In this document: positions 54,652 to 62,439 of the stretch, piece after piece
Layout of the letters: each line of letters starts with the position of its first letter
Numbering within the stretch: position 1 is the first letter of the stretch
NCBI GenBank assembly: GCA_039800165.1
Contig: JBDLRH010000004.1
Span: 1 to 64,000 of the forward strand
Length of the DNA stretch: 64,000 bases
DNA from: JBDLRH01 sp039800165
Lineage (GTDB): Bacteria > Pseudomonadota > Gammaproteobacteria > Burkholderiales > Burkholderiaceae_C
Reading direction: 5' to 3'
The notes under the pieces: model-generated
What the model was told of the DNA's origin: nothing
The model's database searches: none
The model's input: only the letters and a program-made list of their open reading frames with translations
Made by a program: the position numbers and the translations under genes

Positions 54652-54994
54652 GTCCATCGCAGGCGATCTTTCCTGCGCCGCGGGTGCACGCAAGCGGCAG
54701 CGTGGCTGCATCTTTCGCGCAGATCTGCACAAGCGTGGTACAGTGCGTGCATCCAGCGCCGACTTGCTTACCTTCGGCGCCCCGATGTTTGATGAGGTGT
54801 CCCGCCGTTTCCGGCGGTTCGCACGCCTCGCAGGTGCAGGCCAAGCCCTCACCTGAATCACTCCCCCACCGGTAGGTTGATTGGCTTGCGCCACGCGCAG
54901 GCACCGCTGGCCTCTTGGGCTGTCCGCGCGCCGCGAAGGTGCGCCGGCCCGCTGGCCCCCTTGTTTTCACCGGCACTGTGCGCAGTGCCCCCGC
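54652..54994 (+). promoter_or_regulatory. 343-bp gene-free leader upstream of the infA cluster
   Basis: No convincing gene. TACAGT near 54737 could be a -10 box. Several stems could form in a long leader RNA, including CCGCC/GGCGG near 54803 and a perfect 7-bp hairpin GGCACTG-TGCG-CAGTGCC at 54972-54989 that ends 5 nt before the next ATG. Such long structured leaders are typical of cold-shock messages; this is inference. Confidence 0.45.
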
Positions 54995-55264
54995 ATGCAA
55001 TCCACATCACTTCATAGCCTTCCCCGCCTGTACGGCAAACACCTGATTTCGCCGCTGTCGCGGCTCGACGAAACCGGCCGGCACCGCGCTTCGGTCTCCA
55101 TCCGCAGCGGCCAGGGCAGTGCCACGCATGACCGCGTGATGCGCTTTGCCCTGCCGTTTGAATCGCGCGACAGCGCGCTGCGCTACGCCGCCGAACAGGG
55201 CCTGCTGTGGCTGCAGCAGCACCGCCCGGCCGCGCTGCCCCTGTCCCTTTGCTCACAGGAGTGA
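54995..55264 (+). CDS. Hypothetical protein upstream of infA
   Basis: 89 residues; not recognised. Basic N-terminal half (HSLPRLYGKHLISPLSRLDETGRH), then RASVSIRSGQGSATHDRVMRF and a helical end DSALRYAAEQGLLWLQQH. No membrane segment. 4 bp before infA, so cotranslated with it. Conserved motif identity unknown; the ATG is right after a hairpin, which may gate translation. Confidence 0.6.
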   Translation: MQSTSLHSLPRLYGKHLISPLSRLDETGRHRASVSIRSGQGSATHDRVMRFALPFESRDSALRYAAEQGLLWLQQHRPAALPLSLCSQE

Positions 55265-55268
55265 ACCC

Positions 55269-55535
55269 ATGGCCAAGGAAGACCTGATCGAAATGCGTGG
55301 CAAGGTCGATGAGATCCTGCCCGATTCCCGCTACCGTGTGACCCTTGACAACGGTCACAGCCTGGTGGCCTACGCAGGCGGCAAGGTGCGCAAGCACCGC
55401 ATCCGCATCCTTGCGGGCGACGGCGTGATGCTGGAAATGTCGCCCTATGACCTCAACAAGGGCCGCATCACCTACCGCTTCATGGAGCCCCGTTCGTCGG
55501 GCGCACCCATGGCACCGCGACGCCCGCGTCGCTGA
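55269..55535 (+). CDS. infA: Translation initiation factor IF-1
   Basis: 88 residues. S1/OB-fold IF-1: MAKEDLIEMRGKVDEILPDSRYRV, GHSLVAYAGGKVRKHRIRI, DGVMLEMSPYDLNKGRITYR. About 15 basic residues (APMAPRRPRR) extend the C terminus compared with standard IF-1, marking the accessory IF-1 type that betaproteobacteria often carry outside the ribosomal-protein operon. Ribosome site GGAG at 55258-55261. Confidence 0.93.
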   Translation: MAKEDLIEMRGKVDEILPDSRYRVTLDNGHSLVAYAGGKVRKHRIRILAGDGVMLEMSPYDLNKGRITYRFMEPRSSGAPMAPRRPRR

Positions 55536-55574
55536 CCCTCCCCTTCCCATCGATTCATTTCAAGAAAGAACATC

Positions 55575-55859
55575 ATGACCAACAGGCTTTATGTCGGAAA
55601 CCTCGCGTACTCGGTGCGCGACGAAGATCTTCAACAACAGTTCGCCGCCTTCGGCGACGTGCGCTCGGCACAGGTGCTGATGGAACGCGACAGCGGACGC
55701 TCCAAGGGCTTTGCCTTCGTCGAGATGGCCTCGCCCGCCGAAGCGCAGGCAGCGATTGACGCGCTGCACGGCCAGTCGCTTGCCGGCCGCGCGATGACGG
55801 TCAACCTCGCGCGCCCGCGCGAGGAAAGCGGCAGCCGCGCGCCTTCGCGCAACTGGTAA
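55575..55859 (+). CDS. RRM-type RNA-binding protein
   Basis: 94 residues, one RNA-recognition motif with RNP2 LYVGNLAYS and RNP1 KGFAFVEM, and a short Arg/Ser tail (ESGSRAPSRNW). Such proteins are common cold- or stress-induced RNA chaperones in bacteria. 39 bp after infA and likely in the same transcript. Confidence 0.92.
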   Translation: MTNRLYVGNLAYSVRDEDLQQQFAAFGDVRSAQVLMERDSGRSKGFAFVEMASPAEAQAAIDALHGQSLAGRAMTVNLARPREESGSRAPSRNW

Positions 55860-55944
55860 GCCGGGCTGGCCCCGCGTTGGCCGGCGCCACCGCGCGCCGA
55901 CCGACGTACCGCTGGCGCCGCGGCCGCTGTCTGTGGCGCGGCGC

Positions 55945-55959
55945 TGGCATGCCGCTTGC
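55945..55959 (+). promoter_or_regulatory. Sigma-54 promoter of puuD
   Basis: TGGCATGCCGCTTGC fits TGGCA(C/T)-N5-TTGC with correct 10-bp GG-GC spacing. Predicted start near 55971, about 130 nt before the puuD ATG. Confidence 0.75.
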
Positions 55960-55995
55960 AACATGTTCACGCCGCTTCGATGGCGTTGCGGCGAA

Positions 55996-56011
55996 AAAGT
56001 GTATACACTTT
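55996..56011. promoter_or_regulatory. Perfect palindromic GntR operator before puuD
   Basis: AAAGTGTATACACTTT is a 16-bp perfect palindrome identical to the centre of the site between gntR and uraH. It is about 25 bp downstream of the predicted sigma-54 start, so bound protein could act as a roadblock; it could also cover a sigma-70 -10 box (TATACA). Confidence 0.85.
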
Positions 56012-56100
56012 GGTGGACAGGTCGCAGCGGTGCCTTGAAGGTTTCGCGGCCAGGTTGACTGCTCACAGAGCCCGCAGTGGTGAGCAGGTGGAGCATTCAC

Positions 56101-57324
56101 ATGGAAAGCTACCTGCTCGACTGGGCCAACCTGCTGTTGCGGTGGGTGCACGTGATCACGGCCATCGCGTGGATCGGCTCATCGTTCTACTTCGTCTTCC
56201 TCGACAACAACCTGGTCAAGCCGACGAGCCCTGACCTGCTGGAAAAGGGCGTGGACGGTGCGATGTGGGCGGTGCATGGCGGCGGGTTCTACAACCCGCA
56301 GAAGTACATGGTCGCGCCCAAGAAGATCCACACCCGGCTGCACTGGTTCTACTGGGAGAGCTATTCCACCTGGCTGAGCGGCTTTGCGCTGTTCACCGTG
56401 CTGTACCTGTGGAACGCGGGTACCTTCCTGGTCGACAAGTCGCTGATGGACTGGTCGCCGGTGGCCGCAGGCTTTGCCGCGGTGGGCTTCCTGGTGGCGT
56501 TCTGGGTCATCTACGACCTGGTGTGCCGCATCGTCGGCTTTCGCGAGAAGGGCGAAGCCATCATCGGCGCGGTGATGCTGGCGGTGGTGGCCTTCGGCTC
56601 GTGGCTGGCCTGCGAGCTCTTCGCCGGGCGCGCTGCGTTCTTGCTGGTGGGCGCCATGATCGCCACCGCGATGAGTGCCAACGTGTTCTTCTGGATCATC
56701 CCCGGCCAGCGCAAGGTGGTGGCAGCGATGACCAGCGGCGTCAGGCTCGACCCGAAAGAGCTGGCCCTGCACGGCAAGCGCGGCAAGCAGCGCAGCGTGC
56801 ACAACACCTACTTCACGCTGCCGGTCATCTTCGCGATGCTGAGCAACCACTACAGCTTCCTGTACACGCACAAGCAGGCGTGGCTGGTGCTGTTCCTGAT
56901 GATGATGGGCGGCGCGCTGATCCGCCAGTTCTTCGTGCAGCGCCATGCCTTTCACCACGGCCGTGCGGGCAACCCGCTGCCCTGGGCCATCGTCGGCTGC
57001 ATCGTGATCGCCGCAGTGATCGTCTGGATGAAGCCGGCGCCGCAGGCGGCCGCACCCGCAGCGGCTGCGCCGGTGCCGCCCGCCGAGCTGGCGCAGAAGG
57101 TGGCCGCCGTGATGGAGCAGCGCTGCACGCAGTGCCACAACGCGCAGGTGCAGATGAAGAACGTGCGCCTGGATTCACCCGAGGCGCTGAAGACGCATGC
57201 GCAGAACGTCTACCAGCAGGTGGTGGTGACGCGGCAGATGCCGATGAACAACGCCACGCAGATCACCGAGGCCGAGCGCGCGCTGGTCGGCGACTGGTTC
57301 AAGGCAGGGGCGCCGGTGCGCTGA
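56101..57324 (+). CDS. puuD: Membrane urate oxidase PuuD with cytochrome c domain
   Basis: 407 residues. Residues 1 to about 310 are the urate hydroxylase PuuD membrane domain with eight hydrophobic segments (RWVHVITAIAWIGSSFYF, IHTRLHWFYWESYSTWLSG, SVHNTYFTLPVIFAMLSNHY). After a Pro/Ala linker, residues about 335-407 form a cytochrome c domain with one heme site CTQCH and a distal Met in MPMNN. Oxidises urate to 5-hydroxyisourate and can hand electrons to the respiratory chain instead of making H2O2. The start at 56101 is preceded by GGAG. Confidence 0.94.
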   Translation: MESYLLDWANLLLRWVHVITAIAWIGSSFYFVFLDNNLVKPTSPDLLEKGVDGAMWAVHGGGFYNPQKYMVAPKKIHTRLHWFYWESYSTWLSGFALFTVLYLWNAGTFLVDKSLMDWSPVAAGFAAVGFLVAFWVIYDLVCRIVGFREKGEAIIGAVMLAVVAFGSWLACELFAGRAAFLLVGAMIATAMSANVFFWIIPGQRKVVAAMTSGVRLDPKELALHGKRGKQRSVHNTYFTLPVIFAMLSNHYSFLYTHKQAWLVLFLMMMGGALIRQFFVQRHAFHHGRAGNPLPWAIVGCIVIAAVIVWMKPAPQAAAPAAAAPVPPAELAQKVAAVMEQRCTQCHNAQVQMKNVRLDSPEALKTHAQNVYQQVVVTRQMPMNNATQITEAERALVGDWFKAGAPVR

Positions 57325-57330
57325 TGCTTT

Positions 57331-57358
57331 GCGTGCGAGCGCGCGAGCGCCCGCACGC
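57331..57358. terminator. Hairpin between convergent puuD and MBL genes
   Basis: GCGTGCG (57331-57337) and CGCACGC (57352-57358) form a perfect 7-bp stem in the 40-bp gap between the two stops; a possible bidirectional transcript end although no T tract is present. The same arms occur at positions 6-21. Confidence 0.4.
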
Positions 57359-57364
57359 GGAAAC

Positions 57365-58342
57365 TTACTTCAGGCCCGAGTAGTTCAGCGGTACCCAGCT
57401 GAAGCCTTTGCCATCGGCGCCGGCGCGCAGGTTGCCCAGGCCGGGGAAGCTGATGTGCGTCACGCCCACCAGGTAGCCGTTCTTCGCCGCGTCGGCGTAG
57501 GCGGCCTGACGCTGCGAGCGCGCGGCGTTGTTGTCGCTGTCAAAGGCGATCGTCACGCTCGGGTCCTCGAACTGGATGGCGGCCACGTGCATCAGGTCGC
57601 CCCACAGCATCAGCTTCTCGCCCTTGCTCTCCACCTGGTAGACGGTGTGGCCGGGCGTGTGGCCGTAGGTCGGTACCGCGCGGATACCAGGCACCAGCTC
57701 GGTCGCGCCGTTGAAGGGCCGGAGCTTGCCGGCGTCGCGGTACGGATTGACCGAGGCCATCGCGCCCTGGAAGAAGCCCTTGTTGCCCTCGGGCGCGGCG
57801 TCCATGTTGGCCTTGCTCAGCCAGAAGTCCACGTCGCGCTGGTCGATGCGCAGCGTGGCGTTCGGGAAGGCGATCTTGCCGTCGGCGACCAACCCGCCCA
57901 CATGGTCGGGGTGCATGTGGGTGATGTAGATCTCATCGACCTGCTCGGGCCGGTAGCCCGAGGCGCGCAGGTTGGCGTGCAGGTTGCCCAGCGTCGGGCC
58001 GAACAGGCCGGCGGCGCCCGCGTCGATCAGCACCAGCTTGCTGCCGGTGTTGATCAGGTAGGCGTTGACCGATGTCTCGACCATCTCCTTGAGGAAGCCG
58101 CGCTTGAGCGCCTCGGCCATCTGCTCCGGGCGGCCTTGCAGCAGCTTGAGCATCGGCAGCTTGACGGTGCCGTCCGAGATGGCGGTGACCTCGAAGTCGC
58201 CGACGAAGGTGCGGTGAAAGCCCGGCGCCTGCGTCTTGACCATGGGGGTCTGTGCCGACGCCGCCGGAGTAAAGGCCAGGCCAGCGGTGAGTCCGCAGGC
58301 CAGGGCCGCTGCCGCCGCGAGGCGGTTCATTGTGGTGCGCAT
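57365..58342 (-). CDS. Exported metallo-beta-lactamase-fold hydrolase
   Basis: 325 residues with a signal peptide (MNRLAAAAALACGLTAGLAF ... ASA). Zinc motif ITHMHPDHVGGL, further ligands in YGHTPGHT, WGDLMH and VGVTHISFPG. Most like the methyl parathion hydrolase/AHL-lactonase-type periplasmic MBL proteins of Burkholderiales. The substrate is unknown. Start at 58342; the Met at 58330 is nearly as likely. Confidence 0.87.
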   Translation of the reverse strand: MRTTMNRLAAAAALACGLTAGLAFTPAASAQTPMVKTQAPGFHRTFVGDFEVTAISDGTVKLPMLKLLQGRPEQMAEALKRGFLKEMVETSVNAYLINTGSKLVLIDAGAAGLFGPTLGNLHANLRASGYRPEQVDEIYITHMHPDHVGGLVADGKIAFPNATLRIDQRDVDFWLSKANMDAAPEGNKGFFQGAMASVNPYRDAGKLRPFNGATELVPGIRAVPTYGHTPGHTVYQVESKGEKLMLWGDLMHVAAIQFEDPSVTIAFDSDNNAARSQRQAAYADAAKNGYLVGVTHISFPGLGNLRAGADGKGFSWVPLNYSGLK

Positions 58343-58459
58343 GGTGTTCCTCCCTGAATCTTGGATGCGCGTTCAACTAAGGCAGGCCAGGCGGCGCCGG
58401 TCGTACCGGTGCGCTTGCTCCGGCCTGCCGACCGGAAACAGTGGGTGCTGCAGACCCGT

Positions 58460-59434
58460 TCAATCGGCGGTGATGCCCGCCGCCTTGATGGTCTTGCCCC
58501 AGAACTCGGTTTCGCGCTTGACCATGGCATCGAGCTGTGCCGGCGGCAGGTAGCGCAGCTCGATGCCGGCGGCCTGGGCGCGGGTCTTGGTCTCGGGCAG
58601 TTCCAGCGCGGCCTTGATCGCGTTGGTCAGCTTGGTGATGACTTCGGGTGGCGTGGCCGCCGGCGCGAAGATGCCGACCCAGGCCTCGAGCTCGAAGCCC
58701 TTCAGGCCCGCCTCGGCGGTGGTGGGCACCGCCGGCAGGCCGCCGTGGCGTGTCTTGCCGGTGACGGCGTAGCCCTTGAGCTTGCCGGCCTGCACATGCT
58801 GCATCACCGAAGGCGGCGTGGTGATGAACACCTGCACCTGGCCGCTCAGCACGTCCTGGATCGCCGGGCCCGAGCCGCGGTACGGAATGTGGACCATGCT
58901 GGTGCCGGTCACGCTCTTGAACATTTCGGTGCCGATGTGCGCTAGCGAGCCGTTGCCCTGCGATGCGTAGCTGAGCTTGCCGGGGTTCTTCTTCACATAG
59001 CTGATCAGCTCGCTCAGGTTGTTGGCCGGCACCGACGGATGCGCGGTGATCACGTTGGTGGCCACCGTGATCAGCGCCACCGGCGCGAAGTCCTTCTGTG
59101 CCCAGGGCAGCTTGGGGCTCAGGTGCGGGTTGCCGACGTGATAGGCCGAGTACGAGTTGAGCAGGGTGTAGCCGTCGGCCGGCGCACGCGCCACCAGGCC
59201 GTAGGCCACATTGCCACTGCCGCCGCCCTTGTTGTCGACCACGATGGTCTGGTTCAGGGTCTTGGTCAGGCCATCCGAGAGCAGCCGCGCTGACGAATCC
59301 ACTAGGCCACCCGGCGGGTTGGGCACGATCAGCGTGACCGGCTTGCTGGGATAGTCACCCTGGGCAAAGGCCGGCGCAGCGGCCAGGGCCAGCGTGGCCG
59401 CCAGGGCCGAGAAGGTGCGTCGTTGCAGGTTCAT
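58460..59434 (-). CDS. Bug/TctC-family periplasmic receptor
   Basis: 324 residues. Signal peptide ending PAFAQ, then the Bug signature YPSKPVTLIVPNPPGGLVD, LNQTIVVDNKGGGSGN, and VHIPYRGSGPAIQDVLSGQVQ. Such receptors bind carboxylates and often stand alone. It follows the maleate isomerase-like gene by 68 bp, so its ligand may be a dicarboxylate or the acid processed by that enzyme (inference). Confidence 0.92.
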   Translation of the reverse strand: MNLQRRTFSALAATLALAAAPAFAQGDYPSKPVTLIVPNPPGGLVDSSARLLSDGLTKTLNQTIVVDNKGGGSGNVAYGLVARAPADGYTLLNSYSAYHVGNPHLSPKLPWAQKDFAPVALITVATNVITAHPSVPANNLSELISYVKKNPGKLSYASQGNGSLAHIGTEMFKSVTGTSMVHIPYRGSGPAIQDVLSGQVQVFITTPPSVMQHVQAGKLKGYAVTGKTRHGGLPAVPTTAEAGLKGFELEAWVGIFAPAATPPEVITKLTNAIKAALELPETKTRAQAAGIELRYLPPAQLDAMVKRETEFWGKTIKAAGITAD

Positions 59435-59502
59435 GGCAAGTCCTTGGACAAAACAGAATCAGTGAAGGGAAGGGCAGGGCAGCCCTGCGTTGAGGCAGCG
59501 CC

Positions 59503-60255
59503 TCAGTAGCGGCCCGACAGCAATGCACCCGCGCCGGGCACGCGGCGCTCCAGGCCCAGATGCTTGAGCAGCGACCAGGTGGTGCACACCGCACTGGAGA
59601 CCACCGGCAGGCCGCTTTGCGCCTCGATCAGGGGGATCGAGGCGAGCGACGGCATCTGCACGCACGCCGACGCGACGATCGCGTCGGCACCGGTCACCTT
59701 GAGCTGCTTCCACAGCTCGGCCGGCGCCTTCGGGTCGCGCGCGCCGACAGCCACGTTGTCGTGGATCTCCAGCGAGATGCTGTCGATCACCTCGATTCCT
59801 TCGTTCTCCAGGTAGTCGATGACCAGCCGGGTCAGCGGCTTCATGTAGGGCGCGATCAGCGACACGCGCTTGGCGCCCATCGCCTGCAGGCCCTCGACCA
59901 GCGCGCCGGCGCTGGTGGTCACGGGAGCTGCCGAGCCGTTACGCACGGTGACGTCGTGCAGGCGGCGCTGCGACACCCGGTGATAGCCCTTGCCCATGCT
60001 CATGATGGCTACCAGGCAGGCGTAGCCCATCACGTCCATGTGGGCGTCCGACAGCTCCACTGCGCAGCGGTCGGAGTCGGCGTCCATCGCGGCCAGCTCT
60101 TCCTTGGTGACCGACTTCATGCGCATGCGGCTCGAGTGGAAGCTGAAGCGCTCGGGCAGCACCGACTCGCGTGCGTGCAGCATCGCGGGAATCTCGGTCT
60201 CCATCGTCGTGTTGGAGCTCGGAACGATCAGGCCGACGCGGTAAGGGGTGTCCAT
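59503..60255 (-). CDS. Asp/Glu racemase-family protein, maleate isomerase-like
   Basis: 250 residues. IVPSSNTTMETEIPAML with the first catalytic-type motif and ASACVQMPSLASIPLIE with the second Cys are typical of maleate cis-trans isomerases (NicE/MaiA) and arylmalonate decarboxylases. No nicotinate or gentisate pathway genes are near. Start at 60255; the Met at 60267 would add four residues (MSHP). Divergent from the LysR gene. Confidence 0.85.
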   Translation of the reverse strand: MDTPYRVGLIVPSSNTTMETEIPAMLHARESVLPERFSFHSSRMRMKSVTKEELAAMDADSDRCAVELSDAHMDVMGYACLVAIMSMGKGYHRVSQRRLHDVTVRNGSAAPVTTSAGALVEGLQAMGAKRVSLIAPYMKPLTRLVIDYLENEGIEVIDSISLEIHDNVAVGARDPKAPAELWKQLKVTGADAIVASACVQMPSLASIPLIEAQSGLPVVSSAVCTTWSLLKHLGLERRVPGAGALLSGRY

Positions 60256-60321
60256 GGGGTGGCTCATGTTGAAACGCTGCGCATCATCGCGGCGCCAATC
60301 CATACAAGCAAATACATAATT

Positions 60322-60337
60322 TGGATGATTTAATCCA
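60322..60337. promoter_or_regulatory. LysR-type palindrome between maleate isomerase-like gene and lysR
   Basis: TGGATGATTTAATCCA has TGGAT/ATCCA arms in an unusually AT-rich 114-bp gap (60256-60369). A further ATCCA half-site lies at 60298-60302. A likely target of the divergent LysR regulator. Confidence 0.6.
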
Positions 60338-60369
60338 TAAATCGTATAAATCCATCCCGTCCGTCCGCC

Positions 60370-61254
60370 ATGGAACTGCGACAGCTGCGCTACTTCACCG
60401 TGCTGGCCGAGGAGCTGAGCTTCACCCGTGCCGCACGCCGGCTGCATGTGTCGCAGCCGCCGCTGAGCTTTCAGATCGCCAACCTGGAGCAGGAGCTCGG
60501 CGTGCGGCTGTTTCACCGCACCAGCCGCAGCGTGGAGCTCAGCGAGGCCGGCAAGGCGCTGCTGAGCCATGCGCGATCGGTGCTCGAGCAGCTCGACGAG
60601 GCGCGCGAGCATGTGCGTCGCGTGGCCGAGGGCCTGGAGGGACGGGTGCGGGTGGGCCTGTCGGGCTCGCACTTTCTCGGGCCGCTGCCGCAGTTCATCC
60701 GCGAGTTCCGCGAGCGGCGCCCGCTGGTGGAGATCAGCCTGCAGGAAATGCGGCCGGTCGATCATCTGCAGGCCCTGCGCGAGCGCCGTATCGATGTCAG
60801 CGTGTTGCGGCGCTCCTTCGATCAGGGCGAGCTGGTCAGCCAGCTGCTGTGGCGCGACCCGGCGGTGGCGGTGCTGCCGCGGGCCCACCGCCTGGCCGGC
60901 CGCCGGCAGCTGTCACTCGTCGACCTGCGCGACGATCCGTTCGTGTTCCTGCGGCTTGATTCGTCGTGGTACGCGCAGCGGGTGCACGACACCTGCATCG
61001 AGGCCGGCTTTGCGCCGCGCATCGTGCAGCAGGTGGTGGAGGTGCCGGCAGCGGTCAACCTGGTGGCCGCAGGCATCGGCGTTGCGCTGGTGCCCATGTC
61101 GCTGGCCACGCTGCGCAGCGACTCGGTGGCGGTGTGCCGCCTGCGCGATGCCATGCCCTCGGGCGACGTGTACGCATTGCGCCAGGCCGACGAAAGCCGC
61201 CCGGCGGTGCTGGAGTTTGTGGAGCAACTGGTGGCCTGGGCGCGCCCGGGCTGA
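60370..61254 (+). CDS. LysR-type transcriptional regulator
   Basis: 294 residues. N-terminal winged helix (ELRQLRYFTVLAEELSFTRA, LHVSQPPLSFQIANLE, GVRLFHRT) and a C-terminal periplasmic-binding-type effector domain (GLSGSHFLGPLPQFIREF, AGIGVALVPMS). Close to the BenM/CatM-CynR style of beta-proteobacterial aromatic and dicarboxylate regulators. Probably controls the divergent isomerase-TctC pair. Confidence 0.93.
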   Translation: MELRQLRYFTVLAEELSFTRAARRLHVSQPPLSFQIANLEQELGVRLFHRTSRSVELSEAGKALLSHARSVLEQLDEAREHVRRVAEGLEGRVRVGLSGSHFLGPLPQFIREFRERRPLVEISLQEMRPVDHLQALRERRIDVSVLRRSFDQGELVSQLLWRDPAVAVLPRAHRLAGRRQLSLVDLRDDPFVFLRLDSSWYAQRVHDTCIEAGFAPRIVQQVVEVPAAVNLVAAGIGVALVPMSLATLRSDSVAVCRLRDAMPSGDVYALRQADESRPAVLEFVEQLVAWARPG

Positions 61255-61290
61255 TTGCCGGGCGGGCGCCAGGCCGGCGCGGCGACAGCT

Positions 61291-61731
61291 TCAGCCCGCG
61301 CCGTGGCCCTTGATGTAGGTCTCCAGATATTTGATCTGGCTGCCCTGCTGCTCGATGATGTCCTTGACGATGTCGCCGATGGAGACGACGCCCACCACCT
61401 TGTCGGCCTGCGTCACCGGCAGGTGGCGGATGTTGCGCGAGGCCATCACGTTCATGCAGCGCTCGAGCGTGTCGTCCAGCGTCACCGTCAGCGGCGCGGC
61501 GGTCATCACCTCACGCACCGATACCGACTCGGCGCTGCGGCCTTGCAGCAGCACCTTGATGGCGCAGTCGCCCTGGGTGATGATGCCCACGAGCTTTTGC
61601 TCCTCGAGCACCAGCACCGAGCGCACGCGGTGGTCGCGCATCAGGGTCAGCGCCACCACCACGCGGTCGCTGGGGTGAACGGAAATCACGCGCGTTGGCT
61701 TGCCGGCCAGGCATTTCTTGACAGTGGACAT
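61291..61731 (-). CDS. Twin CBS-domain protein
   Basis: 146 residues consisting of two CBS domains: VISVHPSDRVVVALTLMRDHRVRSV with LVGIITQGDCAI, and PLTVTLDDTLERCMNVMASRNIRHL with VVGVVSIGDIVKDI. A Bateman module that binds adenine nucleotides; stand-alone forms are regulatory or stress proteins. Convergent with lysR (36 bp) and 69 bp downstream of the PsiE-like gene. Confidence 0.92.
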   Translation of the reverse strand: MSTVKKCLAGKPTRVISVHPSDRVVVALTLMRDHRVRSVLVLEEQKLVGIITQGDCAIKVLLQGRSAESVSVREVMTAAPLTVTLDDTLERCMNVMASRNIRHLPVTQADKVVGVVSIGDIVKDIIEQQGSQIKYLETYIKGHGAG

Positions 61732-61800
61732 GGGCCTCTCCTTGGGTTCAGGGTTCTTGATGAAAAAGCAGGGTCTTGGGCAAGCAAATGGCGTGCCGGG

Positions 61801-62208
61801 TCACGGCTTGCCGTCGGCATTGCGCGATTCAGGGTCCTCGCGCTCGGGAATGCGCGCGAAGTTCCAGCGGATGACGAGCGCAGCCACGGCCAGCAGCAGC
61901 ACCGCGCCGCTTTCGTACATCAGGTCCACCGTGCTCACACCCTTGCCCTGCAGGATGATCAGGCGGCACAGCGCGGTGATGGCAATGAAGATCGGGATGC
62001 TGATCGGGATGCTGCGCGACTTGTAGAACGCGGCCACCATGCCCAGCACCTCGGCGTAGATGAACATCAGCAGCAGGTCGGTCAGCGCGACCGTGCCGCT
62101 AGCCGCCAGCTTGACCATCTCATGGCCGACGCCCCAGACGGTGAACAGGGCGATCAGCACGAGGATCGCCCGTTCAATCAGGGTGATGAGCTTGTAGACG
62201 TCAAACAT
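61801..62208 (-). CDS. PsiE-family membrane protein
   Basis: 135 residues, four membrane helices (ILVLIALFTVWGVGH, LLLMFIYAEVLGMVAAFY, IPISIPIFIAITALCRLIIL, AVLLLAVAALVIRW). Matches the phosphate-starvation-inducible PsiE family, whose function is not known. The start at 62208 is the first Met of the conserved region; the frame continues upstream. Confidence 0.85.
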   Translation of the reverse strand: MFDVYKLITLIERAILVLIALFTVWGVGHEMVKLAASGTVALTDLLLMFIYAEVLGMVAAFYKSRSIPISIPIFIAITALCRLIILQGKGVSTVDLMYESGAVLLLAVAALVIRWNFARIPEREDPESRNADGKP

Positions 62209-62439
62209 GGGGGGCTTTGAAGGCGGACCTGAGAGTCTGACGGCGATGTTGCGCTGCGGCAAGGCCCGGCAGCCCCTTTTTTGCTCAGACTTTCTTGGGG
62301 TCGCATTCAGCGAAACTGAATCGACCCGACCCGACCCGACCCGACCTGACCCGGGCAGTGCGAACCCGGCCCCGGCGATGGGGCAGCGTGTCGTCCGGTG
62401 CCGCCCGGTGGCGCATGATTCGGCCCTGTGCTGCCTTGA
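62209..62439. other. psiE upstream region with pentamer repeat
   Basis: 231 bp between the psiE-like start and the end of the 8-oxoguanine deaminase gene. It contains the CCGAC repeat at 62322-62350 and otherwise no gene. TTGCGC-type and CATTCAG stretches could be promoter parts but are not convincing. Confidence 0.4.
62322..62350. repeat. Tandem CCGAC pentamer repeat
   Basis: About 5.8 units of a 5-bp repeat (CGAC, CCGAC x4, CTGAC with one substitution). It is in a gap about 114 bp upstream of the psiE-like ATG. Short repeats of this kind change length by slippage. Confidence 0.85.

Larger units (their letters stand above)
55860..56100 (+). promoter_or_regulatory. puuD control region
   Basis: 241 bp without a gene. 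Holds a sigma-54 promoter (55945-55959) and, downstream of its predicted start, the GntR palindrome (55996-56011). The remaining 85 bp up to the puuD ATG are an ordinary leader ending with GTGGAGC as ribosome site. Confidence 0.7.
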
